Shown here one piece after another: positions 27,701-33,505 of a stretch of 33,505 nt of DNA. The stretch spans positions 1-33,505 of the forward strand of contig CALLUY010000098.1 in assembly GCA_938010615.1 (NCBI GenBank), written 5' to 3'. The position numbers and the translations under genes were made by a program. The notes under the pieces were generated by a model, which worked only from the letters and a program-made list of their open reading frames with translations, had not been told where the DNA came from and made no database searches. Each line of letters begins with the position of its first letter. Position 1 is the first letter of the stretch. This DNA comes from an uncultured Pirellulaceae bacterium. Its GTDB lineage: Bacteria > Planctomycetota > Planctomycetia > Pirellulales > Pirellulaceae.

Positions 27701-30700
27701 GTAATCGCGTCGCAAGTGACTTACCTGACCGATGTCGCGATTACAGTTACGGCAGATGACCTCCTTGAGTGGAAACTTGAGTACTCGCTCAAGGACAGGA
27801 ATGCCTGGACTGAATTTGCATCTGGGACTGACGAAGTTAGCAACGAAGTTGTGGGTACCTTCGATCCAACGATCCTGCAGAACGATGAGTACGACATTCG
27901 CGTTTCTGCTTTGGATATCAATGGCAACATTCGCACCGAGAAGATCTTCATCGGCGTCGAAGGGCAGGCCAAGCTTGGCAACTACCGGCTTGAGTTCACC
28001 GATCTGTCGATTCCATTGGCTGGAATTCCAATCCAGATCGTTCGCCAGTACGACACACTCAATGCCAACGAGAGCGGCGATTTCGGTTTCGGCTGGAACC
28101 TTGCCTTCGCCGAAGCCAACATTCGCGAAACGATTCCCGTCAGCGACCTGGAATTGGCAGGCGTGCCTCCAATCTTTGGCGGCAGCCAGGGATTCTTCGA
28201 AGGGACTCGGGTCTACATTACGACTCCTGAAGGTCAGCGAGTCAGTTTCAGCTTCACGCCTGAGCCATCGGCAACCTTGCTGGGCACTCAGTGGACACCG
28301 AAATTCACTGCCGATGTCGACACCGACTACGAACTTGAGGTCCCCAAGGTAGGCCTTTCCCAGAATGCTGACGGAACCTTTGGGCTCTATCTGCTCTCCG
28401 GATTCAGCTACAACCCACGCGAATTCACTTTGGTCTCCAAAGATCAGATTCGCTACACCTACGATCAGTTTGATGAGCTTCAAACGATCACCGATCGCAA
28501 CGATGTCGAACTTGAATATCGTGACGATGGCATCTTCTCTAGCACTGGCGAATCGATCCAGTTCGTCCGTGATGCCCAAGGCCGCATAACATCGATTATC
28601 GATCCATTGGGTAACGCGATCGAGTACGAATACGATGCGGACGGCGATTTGGTCAAGCAATCCAGTCCGGCAGATTGCGGATGTGCTGGAGGTTTCTCAT
28701 TGCTTGAATCGACGATGACTTACAGCGACGAGCATGCTCATTTCCTCGAAACGGTTACTGGTCCTCGCGGAAACTTGATCAGCCAGGTTAAGTATGATGA
28801 AGATGGCCGTTTCATCGGAGTCTTTGATGCATTGGGCAACGAAGTCATTCAGGAATATGACATTCCCAACAACACCTTCTTCCAAACCGACGCGATTGGG
28901 AATCGATCTGAACTGACTTACGACGTTCGGGGCAACATCACCGAAATTGTGGACGCCAACGGAAACACTTCCAGTGCAACTTATGACGACCCAAGGAATG
29001 CTCATCTGGAAACATCCGTCACCGATCCACGCGGCATCACGACTGAATTCAGCTATGACGAATTTGGCAACATGACCGAAGTTCGTGAAGTCGATCGAAC
29101 GACCAGCATCGAGTACAACGAGCGAAACGACATCACTCGAATCGAGGGTCCGACTCCGCTGAATCCAGATCCCGGATTTGTACCAACTTTCGTCACGATG
29201 TCTTACGATGCCAACGGCAACCTCGAGACCTTCACCAACGCTGAGGGTGAAACGGAATCATTCGTCAACGACTTTTTCGGTCGAATTCTTTCAGTGACCG
29301 ACGCTCGCAACAACACGATGGAGCTGGAGTACGGAAACTTCAAAGATCCTGACTTGATTCGTTTTGCCGATGGAAGCGAACGTTCAACCGTTCGCAATGA
29401 CAAAGGACAGATTCAATCCGCCACCAATGAAGTTGGTGAAGCTGTTGAATTCAACTACGACGAATCGGGCCGTCCGCTGGGCGTTATCGATGCCTTGGGT
29501 CGAGAGTACACCAACATCTACGACGAAGACCTTCTGGTACGCACCATCGACCCGTTGGGGCGTGAAACAAGCTTTGAGTACGATGACAAAGACCGACTGG
29601 TTAATCTCATCGATCCAAACGGTGGCGAAGTCACTCGAACTTACGATCCGAACAACCGATTGCTCAGCCAAACGAACCAGATTGGCCAAACCGAATCGTG
29701 GACGTATTCTCCGATTGGTGAAACGCTCACCTATACGAACACTGCTGGAGACGTCACACAGTACACCTACGATGCATTTTCGAATCTGGAATCGATCACC
29801 AACGATCGAGGGTTTGTCACCAGCTATGCCTACGACGATCTGAACCGATTGACTTCGGTCACGGACGCGTTGAATCAGGCGGAACTCTACACCTATGACG
29901 AGCGAGACAATCTGCTTTCGATTACGGATCGAAACGGTGGCGGGACTCTGTTCGAATACGACAACGTAAGTCGCTTGCTTTCAACAACGGATGCCTTGAA
30001 CGGCATTCAACGTTGGTTCTATGACGATGCCGGAAACAACACGTCCTATCAGGATGAACGCGGCAACACGACCTTGTTCGAGTACGATGTCCGCGATCGA
30101 TTGTCCAAGCAAGTGGATGCCGCTGGTTTTGAGCAGCTGTGGGTTTACGATGACGCCAATCGCCTGAGTAGCTACACCGACCAGGAAGGCAACGCTTACA
30201 GCTACAGCTACGATGGGAACAATCAACTGCTCAGCGTGACCGATCCACTCAACGGGTTGGTCCAGTTTGGCTATGACCTTGTTGGTAACCGGGTTACCAC
30301 AACGGACGAACTCAGCCGCGTCACGACTCGAGAATTTGATGCCCTGGATCGAGTCTCTCAGGTGACTGCTGCGGATGGTTCGATCACTTCCTTCAGCTAT
30401 GATGCGATCGGCAATTTGCTCAGCCTGACCGACCCTGAGCAAAACACGACGCTCTGGCAGTACAACGATCGCAACGATGTTGAGCTTCGCACCGACCCAT
30501 TGGGCAACTTCGAGTCCTACAGCTACGACGAAATTGGCAACCTGAGCCAGTCCATCGACCGCTTGGGCCGAATCACCGAGTACGTTTACGATGGGTTGAA
30601 CCGTTTGACTTCGGAAATCTGGAAAGCTTCCGATGGCTCATTGGTTCAAACCTATGACTACAATTTCGACGCCAACAGTAACCTGCTTGGCGCTGGCGGC

Positions 30701-32791
30701 CCCAACAGCACCTACTCCTTCGTCTACGATGCTCTTGATCGCGTGACCAGCGTCGACAATGCAGGAACTCCGAATATTCCAAACGTGGTTCTTAATTACG
30801 ATTACGATGCCTTCGGCAACCTGACCCAGATTCAGGATAATTCTGGCGTCACAGTGGACCGTGCGTTCGATGTTCGCAATTTGCTTTCCAGTATTGATTG
30901 GTCTGGCGGCGGCGTTGACGATGCACGAGTTGAGCATTCCTACGATGGACGTGGATTGCTCACTGGCATCAATCGTATCAATGGACTTGCTGGCGGCACG
31001 GTCATCAGCACGACCAGCAACACCTTCGATGCTCTCGGCCGCATCACGGATATCACGCATTTGAATTCTTCGGCTTCGGTCGTCGCTAACTACGCGTTTG
31101 ATTTCGATGCCGCCAGCCAGATGACTCAGCAAATCATCAATGGCGACACATCGGACTATGGCTATGACGATGTCGGACAGCTAACGGAGGCAACGAATTC
31201 AGCTCGACCCGACGAAGTCTACACCTACGATGAGAATGGCAACCGTATCAGCGGCGACAACGTCATCGGACCTAACAATCAGCTGCTCTCTGATGGGACT
31301 TACGACTACACCTACGATGCCGAAGGCAACCTTGTCCAGCGAACCGAGATTGCGACGGGTGAGTACTCGACATACGAGTTTGACCATCGCAACCGCATGG
31401 TCGCATCAACGACGTTCAGTTCCGGAGGCATCATTCTTTCAGAATCGTCTTACACTTACGACGTTTTCGATCGCATGATTGCGCGGACCGTTGACGCAGA
31501 TGGTGCAGGTTCAGAAGCACCTGAAACGACGTACACAGTCTACGATGGCGAGAATGCCTGGGCCGACTTCGATGAAGCTGGCAGCGTGATCGCACGCTAT
31601 CTGTTTGGTGAAGGCATGGACAGCAACATCGCCCGCTGGCGTCCGGGAGAGGGAACGGCTTGGTACCTCACTGATCATCTCGGCAGCGTCCGTGACATCA
31701 TCGATGCCGTCGGCAGCGTGATCAATCACATCGAGTACGATAGCTTCGGCAACATCCTGTTGGAAACCAATCCCAACTTTGGCGATCGCTTCAAGTTCAC
31801 TGGACGAGAGTGGAGGCCGGAGCTGGGCTTCTACTACTACCGGGCACGATTCTACGATCCGATCAGTGGTAAGTTTGTGAGCCAGGACCCGATAGGATTC
31901 CTGGGACAAGACTCAAATTTGCAACGATATGTTGCAAACAACACGCTTATTTTCACGGACCCCACTGGCAACATTACAGTGTTAGATATGGCCGCAAATG
32001 GCATCAAGCTAATCAGGACAGGAGTCGCTACTGCTGGCGGTTTTGCGGGGATCGGAATAGGATTTACTTGCGGCGTTCTAGAAGCGTGGTTCAACGATGG
32101 GGTTATTAGACCGGGTGAAGCTGTCAACATTGCGTATTCAGCAGCAGTTGGTGGAATTGTTGGGGCAGGGGCATTGATCGCAGCCGGTGCAAGCAGCACC
32201 TTTGCAGTGCTTTTTGGAACAATTAGCACTGGAATCGGTGCCTTGACTACGATAAAAGATATTGCAAATGCCCCCAACCGATTGACCGCAACATTAAAAG
32301 TTGCTTGCTTTGTCTTGGAAACTGCTGTAGGTATTAAACAGGGAGTAGATCAACGTAAAACGCTTGATCAGCGAAATAGGGCTTTGGGAGCTGCCCAGCG
32401 TGAGGCTGATGCGCGTATTGAAGGGTTGAGCAACACACGGAAGAAAACGAACGGCGGGGCAATTGCGGGGCAAGCCGGAACGAATCCGGATGCTGCTCCC
32501 GTTACGGGCAACAGTGTTAAAGCGGGTGGTGGAGATGTTGCTGGAGAATTCCAAGGGAAATTTGGGGGAGGATGTGCAGAAGGCCGGTGCGTCACTAACG
32601 CGAGCGAGGCTGATATTGAACTCGACGGATCCGTTATTGTTACCGTGGAAGTAGGAGGAAAACGCCACGGATCACCAAAGCCAGCTTGTCCCGACTGCAG
32701 CCCAGGTCTTGTCGAGTACAATATCATCGATGGGGCAAATCTTGACGATATCGTTGTTTTTCCTATCAATATTTTTTCGAAGAAAAACTAG
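18800..32791 (+). CDS. Giant mosaic RHS/YD-repeat polymorphic toxin
   Basis: The 4663-residue protein reads, in order: partial FG-GAP repeat (1-28), CBM-like jelly-roll (about 35-195), FG-GAP (200-300), Big_5-like domain (310-435), six PKD-like domains (439-1047), propeller-like repeats (1054-1280), five 102-residue PPC-like repeats (1290-1785), a PEP-CTERM-type module (1789-1974), two cadherin/He_PIG domains (2095-2274), a GATase/DUF4350-like region (2277-2504), an SdrD_B-like domain (2507-2587), three more He_PIG domains (2591-2864), Ig-like domains (2867-3050), an RHS entry domain and YD repeats (3054-4290), RHS core (4293-4391) and a toxin tip (4392-4663). RHS shells enclose and deliver C-terminal toxins. 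No signal peptide is present and the ATG has no clear Shine-Dalgarno sequence, so the N terminus may be missing. It begins 73 bases after the redoxin-GH5 gene and overlaps the immunity gene by one base. Confidence 0.9.
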   Translation: MHSADLDADGDADIVVTSGDAITVLDNQRTQLQTPPTIGNGSFGQGLTGWNTEIVGHQSNEQAGSVIAQSGFAQLVENESFLVSANQDIVIPANPQTIEVDLLSIGLEDPAGGIPDAFEISILDADGNSLLPTFRPDATSVFNVNPGDEVSLATGVTFDGTTVSIDISSIPEGTEATLYLDLIGNGPGNGSTVTFDNVRVTPEDEFDSELTPTTLEGPFVNADQTVIDDVDGDGRLDISAIETAGNTLLVFNGQADGSYDREEIDLSSLGDGFVSLDAAPLTAGDGVSDLVVLADGTNVAISPLVGDETPPNAELVSPVANMTNTGDLSRIDIRFDEPMRNLGDNDSMSVTNPDNYTVTFNGADGVAGTADDQTLGVVGISYEPLTGLVSLDIDPASTPLEDGVYVVTLNSLNLKDRSDNVLNDGAPVTFEFTMNSEGPVIAPIDPLTGTEGSIIDLFADFTDAGGAIPYDASIDWGDGSVTELNMVDFAAGEGMLAANHIYADNGTYNITLTVEDALGVTTQAFTTATIENDVPVATPLVSTVDAVRNVPLTIDFGDFVDAGFNNINTGTTESFTALIEWGDGSSSAGVVDVTMGMPGTPTTGTISGEHTWSQEGQYTVTVTIADDDGGEDSFDVLVNVENDAPEFTSVGTVVGNEGQTVTLVANFEDQGPDDGTYTSDIDWGDGTSSTGTVTFAGGSGTVTAEHVYGDNGTWQIAIELTDQDGNETLGNTQALIGNIAPTIDSVANQTIDVTEAVSVPTIGFTDPGIDVTGLSSESFEVDVEWGDGSTDSNVPFVLDQTSGQSEGSISGLSHNYGSPGVYPVTVTVRDDDNGVVSTSFTVTVNDVAPTIDAISPISSDEGSVVDLVASFTDGRVGQSYSASVEWGDGSSSAATVVFANGVGEITSQHVYADNGNYPVEITLLDGANTVVATTTAIVSNVSPEFLTQPSDTTIDVGDTLLIEDVEFSDPGFTAANSAETFDATIDWGDGGSSVGTITVTAGDEGQLTLGLIDASYTFGSVGVYEATITLSDDDGGTAAISFDVEVVGEPAGGKTGSTRFFVVDKTADRAFRYDNAGGYNGDFDTVGANNARGAATWTTGNPLYVVDQDRHVYVYDSDGETLLGSWKAGTIKNPEGIATDGSSIWIVDKAKKTVYFYEDAASLRSGSLNPTSSFKLDNDNKNPAGLTTDGTRLWVVDQTDDAVYIYDLNGNLESSWDLDPANRNARGITIDPSGGDGIWVVDKVDDAVYAYATATPTGNSQAATGSFALHPDNHNPEGIADPVIPISYDEVVSGTISTAGEVVEYTFEGTAGDEIFFDAIGGLFNVTWSTTSPSGGVLYNTRSTIDAGAIVLPESGTYTLTVGTESQTQTGDFGFRLWEVPENATLPVQLDTVVTGTRSVPGEVQTFSFEGMAGQEVFFDAIGGLFNVTWTTTSPGGPVLYSTRTTTDAASIALPENGTYTITVGAANQSQIGDFGFRIWEVPQNVTVPVQLETNVSATRSVPGEIQTFSFDAVAGQQVFFDAIGGLFNATWSATTPGGATLFSTRTTSDAGAIDLPETGTYTITVGAANQSQTGDFGFRLWEVPQNETTPIQLGTVESENRTVPGELFTYSFDAVAGQDVYFDAISGQFNMVWSATSPDGTVLFSTRTTTDGGKINLPDTGTYTITVGVTNSAQLGDFSFAVWDVPPNVTTPIGLDEVIVGTSSPAQVSTWSFEGNAGASVFFDTISGNSAFNWSIISPSGATFLQSNTFESVSATELPETGTYFVQLGSSTNLAAGQFSFAVRNSSLFYYVDWTEANPTAGTASGVINLPDGSTVDIGFESINEDGSPGTFFFANTDGGTNYWNPEDPYLSSSVPNSPPDSDIVSLVGGQNQTYRVTLSEPIKDPIMAVLSLGNDGNTIQYDFDTPFELVSQGSGYWGGDETSLQQVGNSLIGTEGHGTIRFTGTYDEFSWEAPFFESWHGFTFGIRTTEALEPNEPEIAALPDADATFNYSATSFNRQTQKLCVDFSVTNESNEVLANGAYALWNNFDPAAVTIDTLEFIDELGYVEVLDTEMPTTGLLPGESTTPAHLVIDNPNRDRFSFVDEVAIELNRSPSFVSTPTTSIEANSEVYVYGAQANDLDGDQLTYALLESPADMSIDVVSGDIEWTPDQNDLGVHRVTLRVSDGRGGFDEQSFDIVVTGDNINRPPQIVSNPSTYVEMDNAFAYLVDAEDADSDVLTYSLLDAPDGMTIDSTTGEISWLPLAAAVGLNNVAVLVEDGNGGVDTQNFEVEVGTDGAASISGTKTTALLSRERIFVGHDINTLASQFGGTQEQEFAVNLANWLTNDTSGSLLLIQSATDSFRNYNPNVVTALEDAGFSVTITLDVDQSLADLQAYDAVFTGISFPVPQVVDNQALIDYVESGGGVYLFGGILNLSDAAVEAAAWDPFLNHFGLAFDPTGYNGFGTVPVDSSHPVLDGITSLRSGFGSRLIDLEPNNAANEILVTAQGVDLYAVYETSTQIGGLLTEGWSVYLDLNENGVRDPSEPATLTDVNGSYTFDNLKPGTYVVAEELASGWDALNPSSGQQAITVAPGEVRTDVDFVNATNGINQNLPPRFISSPETSANANSIYVYDAEVFDAESDDVTFSLVNAPSSATINSQTGVVTWVPADVNVGNQWEFLIEAIDATGNTQQQAFAVDVQAGASGPVFVTSPVRIAVLDEAYQYNAIAEDPDGDSVYYRLIDGPTGMTIDSATGEIAWTPTAADEGVEFTIQLEAIDATGRRGFQAYTLLARSSNQAPIFVSTPEESVSPGVTYRYQADANDLDGDQVTYALEQSAPEMTIAGNGLITYRPTDANLGQSFDIRIVATDEFGLSTAQEFTLSVEPDSQAPDVDILFSNSVIVPGDTVTIQVNATDELGVESIAATIDGVAVTLDAANQFTYTATESGLPVVVATATDAAGNVGTAERKLRVVDPDDVEGPFVQINSPVIASQVTYLTDVAITVTADDLLEWKLEYSLKDRNAWTEFASGTDEVSNEVVGTFDPTILQNDEYDIRVSALDINGNIRTEKIFIGVEGQAKLGNYRLEFTDLSIPLAGIPIQIVRQYDTLNANESGDFGFGWNLAFAEANIRETIPVSDLELAGVPPIFGGSQGFFEGTRVYITTPEGQRVSFSFTPEPSATLLGTQWTPKFTADVDTDYELEVPKVGLSQNADGTFGLYLLSGFSYNPREFTLVSKDQIRYTYDQFDELQTITDRNDVELEYRDDGIFSSTGESIQFVRDAQGRITSIIDPLGNAIEYEYDADGDLVKQSSPADCGCAGGFSLLESTMTYSDEHAHFLETVTGPRGNLISQVKYDEDGRFIGVFDALGNEVIQEYDIPNNTFFQTDAIGNRSELTYDVRGNITEIVDANGNTSSATYDDPRNAHLETSVTDPRGITTEFSYDEFGNMTEVREVDRTTSIEYNERNDITRIEGPTPLNPDPGFVPTFVTMSYDANGNLETFTNAEGETESFVNDFFGRILSVTDARNNTMELEYGNFKDPDLIRFADGSERSTVRNDKGQIQSATNEVGEAVEFNYDESGRPLGVIDALGREYTNIYDEDLLVRTIDPLGRETSFEYDDKDRLVNLIDPNGGEVTRTYDPNNRLLSQTNQIGQTESWTYSPIGETLTYTNTAGDVTQYTYDAFSNLESITNDRGFVTSYAYDDLNRLTSVTDALNQAELYTYDERDNLLSITDRNGGGTLFEYDNVSRLLSTTDALNGIQRWFYDDAGNNTSYQDERGNTTLFEYDVRDRLSKQVDAAGFEQLWVYDDANRLSSYTDQEGNAYSYSYDGNNQLLSVTDPLNGLVQFGYDLVGNRVTTTDELSRVTTREFDALDRVSQVTAADGSITSFSYDAIGNLLSLTDPEQNTTLWQYNDRNDVELRTDPLGNFESYSYDEIGNLSQSIDRLGRITEYVYDGLNRLTSEIWKASDGSLVQTYDYNFDANSNLLGAGGPNSTYSFVYDALDRVTSVDNAGTPNIPNVVLNYDYDAFGNLTQIQDNSGVTVDRAFDVRNLLSSIDWSGGGVDDARVEHSYDGRGLLTGINRINGLAGGTVISTTSNTFDALGRITDITHLNSSASVVANYAFDFDAASQMTQQIINGDTSDYGYDDVGQLTEATNSARPDEVYTYDENGNRISGDNVIGPNNQLLSDGTYDYTYDAEGNLVQRTEIATGEYSTYEFDHRNRMVASTTFSSGGIILSESSYTYDVFDRMIARTVDADGAGSEAPETTYTVYDGENAWADFDEAGSVIARYLFGEGMDSNIARWRPGEGTAWYLTDHLGSVRDIIDAVGSVINHIEYDSFGNILLETNPNFGDRFKFTGREWRPELGFYYYRARFYDPISGKFVSQDPIGFLGQDSNLQRYVANNTLIFTDPTGNITVLDMAANGIKLIRTGVATAGGFAGIGIGFTCGVLEAWFNDGVIRPGEAVNIAYSAAVGGIVGAGALIAAGASSTFAVLFGTISTGIGALTTIKDIANAPNRLTATLKVACFVLETAVGIKQGVDQRKTLDQRNRALGAAQREADARIEGLSNTRKKTNGGAIAGQAGTNPDAAPVTGNSVKAGGGDVAGEFQGKFGGGCAEGRCVTNASEADIELDGSVIVTVEVGGKRHGSPKPACPDCSPGLVEYNIIDGANLDDIVVFPINIFSKKN
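20113..21938 (+). repeat. Six tandem PKD-like domains
   Basis: Six units of about 95-110 residues each carry W-G-D-G (preceded by D or E), a following H-x-Y or similar and a Y-x-V/I-x-I/V-T-V strand. They begin near 20113, 20400, 20729, 21018, 21342 and 21624. PKD domains are extracellular beta-sandwiches used as spacers or for glycan contact. They are quite diverged from each other at DNA level. Confidence 0.85.
21960..22640 (+). repeat. Five-unit beta-propeller-like (NHL/YVTN-type) repeats
   Basis: The repeated pattern is V-V-D-x-x-x-D-x-V-Y-x-Y-D followed after about 20 residues by N-P-E-G-I-A-T-D-G. Five copies are visible: V-V-D-K-T-A-D-R-A-F, V-V-D-Q-D-R-H-V-Y, I-V-D-K-A-K-K-T-V-Y, V-V-D-Q-T-D-D-A-V-Y and V-V-D-K-V-D-D-A-V-Y. 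This is typical of blades in NHL or YVTN propellers. Confidence 0.7.
22667..24154 (+). repeat. Five tandem 102-residue PPC-like repeats
   Basis: Units start near 22667, 22973, 23279, 23585 and 23888. The first four are spaced exactly 306 bases apart. Each has V-x-G-T-x-S-x-P-G-E-V-x-x-F-S-F-E-G, F-F-D-A-I-G-G-L-F-N and G-T-Y-T-I-T-V-G followed by G-D-F-G-F-R-L-W-E-V-P. Stretches longer than 30 bases are identical between units 1 and 2 (from 22745 and 23051). The fold is probably the pre-peptidase C-terminal beta-sandwich, used for binding or spacing. Confidence 0.85.
28443..31640 (+). repeat. YD (RHS) repeat array
   Basis: Several dozen units of about 20-22 residues have the pattern Y-D-x-x-G-N-L/R-x-x-x-T/D-x-x-G-x-x-x-x-Y. 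They include repeated Y-D-A-x-G-N-L, Y-D-x-L-N-R-L-T-S and F-E-Y-D segments. Such arrays coil into a hollow shell that encloses the toxin. Confidence 0.9.
31670..31970 (+). other. RHS core / hyperconserved domain
   Basis: The segment contains D-H-L-G-S-V-R-D, Y-D-S-F-G-N-I-L, F-T-G-R-E, G-F-Y-Y-Y-R-A-R-F-Y-D-P, G-K-F-V-S-Q-D-P-I-G-F and ends at N-x-L-x-F-T-D-P-T-G. This is the standard end of the conserved RHS shell and the usual junction to variable toxin tips. The usual D-P-x-G-L site is replaced by D-P-T-G, so autoproteolysis after the core cannot be assumed. Confidence 0.85.
31971..32788 (+). other. C-terminal toxin tip, deaminase-like
   Basis: About 272 residues follow the core. The first half has two glycine-rich hydrophobic segments (G-G-F-A-G-I-G-I-G-F and V-G-G-I-V-G-A-G-A-L-I) of the kind thought to help toxins cross membranes. 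The end contains G-C-A-E with Cys4592 and Glu4594, and A-C-P-D-C with Cys4630 and Cys4633. C/H-A-E plus P-C-x-x-C coordinates zinc in the cytidine-deaminase fold, and YwqJ-type toxin deaminases carry this pattern. The proline before the first cysteine is replaced by alanine here. I infer a nucleic-acid or nucleotide deaminase; a different zinc-binding toxin is possible. Confidence 0.6.
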
Positions 32792-33324
32792 TGGACAGAA
32801 ACAAGGATTACCTAAATTGCACCGACGTGGTCAAGGAGCTACTTCTGAATGCAGGTTGGCACGAAGGGCGCAAATTCAATTTCTGGCCTTACGTCGACGA
32901 AGAAACGAAACGAGAGGATATCTCTGAAATGGTTCAAGCTGTGTTGTTTCAGCTTGGAGGCTTGCGAATTCAGGGTGCGAAGGATGGTATTGACTTCACA
33001 CCTGCCGTTGTCGAATTTGATCCGGAAAACGTTTTTTGGTATTCGGCCTGTGGCGCAGAACTGTTTTCAAATGTAGAGAATAATAAAATTGTTGGATCTG
33101 TATTCAATGTTGGCAGACTGCCTGAGTACAACACTGGCATTTTTTTGACGCAGTCCGGTCACGCGATTGTTGACGGGGATCTACCACATGCAGCTGGGCT
33201 ATCGGGTGGACTTAGGTTCACAAATGGGATCGCGGAACTTTTGGAGCATTTTCTTTTGGGCATTAAATGTGAGGACCGACTCTGGACATACAGGGAAAAC
33301 GGAAATGCGTTTTGGGAAAAATAG
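32791..33324 (+). CDS. SUKH-3-like immunity protein
   Basis: The 177-residue cytoplasmic protein follows the toxin directly: its GTG start shares one base with the toxin's TAG. It shows the SUKH-3 pattern: A-G-W-H-E-G-R at about residues 21-27, a V-L-F-Q-L-G-G-L-R-I segment near 50, E-F-D-P near 72, F-N-V-G-R-L, then F-L-T-Q-S-G-H-A-I-V-D-G-D and a C-terminal helix before L-L-G-I-K. SUKH proteins are known immunity partners of nuclease and deaminase toxins, so it probably binds and neutralises the toxin tip. It may also protect against the same toxin delivered by siblings. There is no signal peptide and no clear Shine-Dalgarno sequence, so translation is probably coupled to the toxin. Confidence 0.75.
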   Translation: MDRNKDYLNCTDVVKELLLNAGWHEGRKFNFWPYVDEETKREDISEMVQAVLFQLGGLRIQGAKDGIDFTPAVVEFDPENVFWYSACGAELFSNVENNKIVGSVFNVGRLPEYNTGIFLTQSGHAIVDGDLPHAAGLSGGLRFTNGIAELLEHFLLGIKCEDRLWTYRENGNAFWEK

Positions 33325-33505
33325 TGAAACGAAGAAAGAAAAGGTGTCAGGAGGGCTCCGTAGAAAAGGGTTCTTCCGGGTTTTTAGTGGCGTCTATTTG
33401 GCATCAAATCGAGCTTTCCGCAGTAGAACAGAATCCTTGCTCGGTAGTTTTCAAAACATCTGAATCCTCTTGCCGCTGATTTGATCGACTGAATCCGACT
33501 GTTGA
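33325..33505. other. Tail of window, no gene recognised
   Basis: Nothing is firmly supported in these 181 bases. The string aaaaggtgtcaggag (33340-33354) resembles motifs I associate with REP-like elements of RAYT-type transposases, but no inverted repeat or transposase is visible before the window ends. Orphan toxin tips or further immunity genes often follow such loci and may lie beyond the edge. Confidence 0.35.

Noticed and set aside
33325..33505. Second immunity gene or insertion-sequence end
   Set aside because: No ORF with a recognisable domain and no complete terminal inverted repeat is visible before the window ends.

Overview
The window looks like a chromosomal piece of a marine planctomycete (Pirellulales-like). 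This is an inference from three things: moderate GC, short palindromic repeats of a style I associate with that group (elements built on 'aagcccga(a/c)gcgcaa' and 'gtagtaccgcc'), and a giant mosaic protein of 4663 residues. No rRNA, tRNA, CRISPR array or complete insertion sequence is visible.

Layout. Positions 117-2583 hold a divergent uronate pair: an unsaturated glucuronyl hydrolase (GH88) on the minus strand and a KDPG aldolase (eda) on the plus strand. The two gaps beside eda are full of palindromic repeats. Positions 2954-17185 form an exopolysaccharide locus on both strands: a WecG/TagA/CpsF glycosyltransferase, a Wzz/GumC-type co-polymerase, a Wzx-type flippase, a Wzy/WaaL-type polymerase or ligase, a GT4-type glycosyltransferase, an OafA-type acyltransferase, a Wza-type export protein, a TPR protein, a GT-C membrane glycosyltransferase and a GT2 synthase with D,D,D,QxxRW motifs. 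Together these supply most steps of a Wzx/Wzy-dependent surface polysaccharide pathway, plus a possible synthase-type glycan made by the GT2 enzyme.

The most unusual gene is at 17218-18726, 32 bases after the GT2 synthase. It encodes a signal peptide, a thioredoxin-fold redoxin domain and a GH5 cellulase domain in one reading frame. An in-frame TGA lies exactly where the redoxin family has its catalytic cysteine (W-[TGA]-R-L-G where relatives have W-C-x-x-C). A hairpin whose loop begins with G starts 21 bases after the TGA, which fits the bacterial SECIS pattern. I read it as a candidate secreted selenoprotein fused to a glycan hydrolase; a nonsense-mutated pseudogene is the alternative.

Positions 18800-32791 are one giant ORF: FG-GAP, CBM-like and Ig-like modules, six PKD domains, a five-bladed propeller-like region, five 102-residue tandem repeats, cadherin/He_PIG-like domains, an SdrD_B-like domain, a long YD/RHS repeat shell and an RHS core. 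It ends in a variable tip with CAE and PCxxC-like motifs of a deaminase-fold toxin. It overlaps by one base a SUKH-3-like immunity gene (32791-33324). This is a polymorphic toxin-immunity pair. The N terminus starts inside a repeat and lacks a signal peptide, so it may be truncated.
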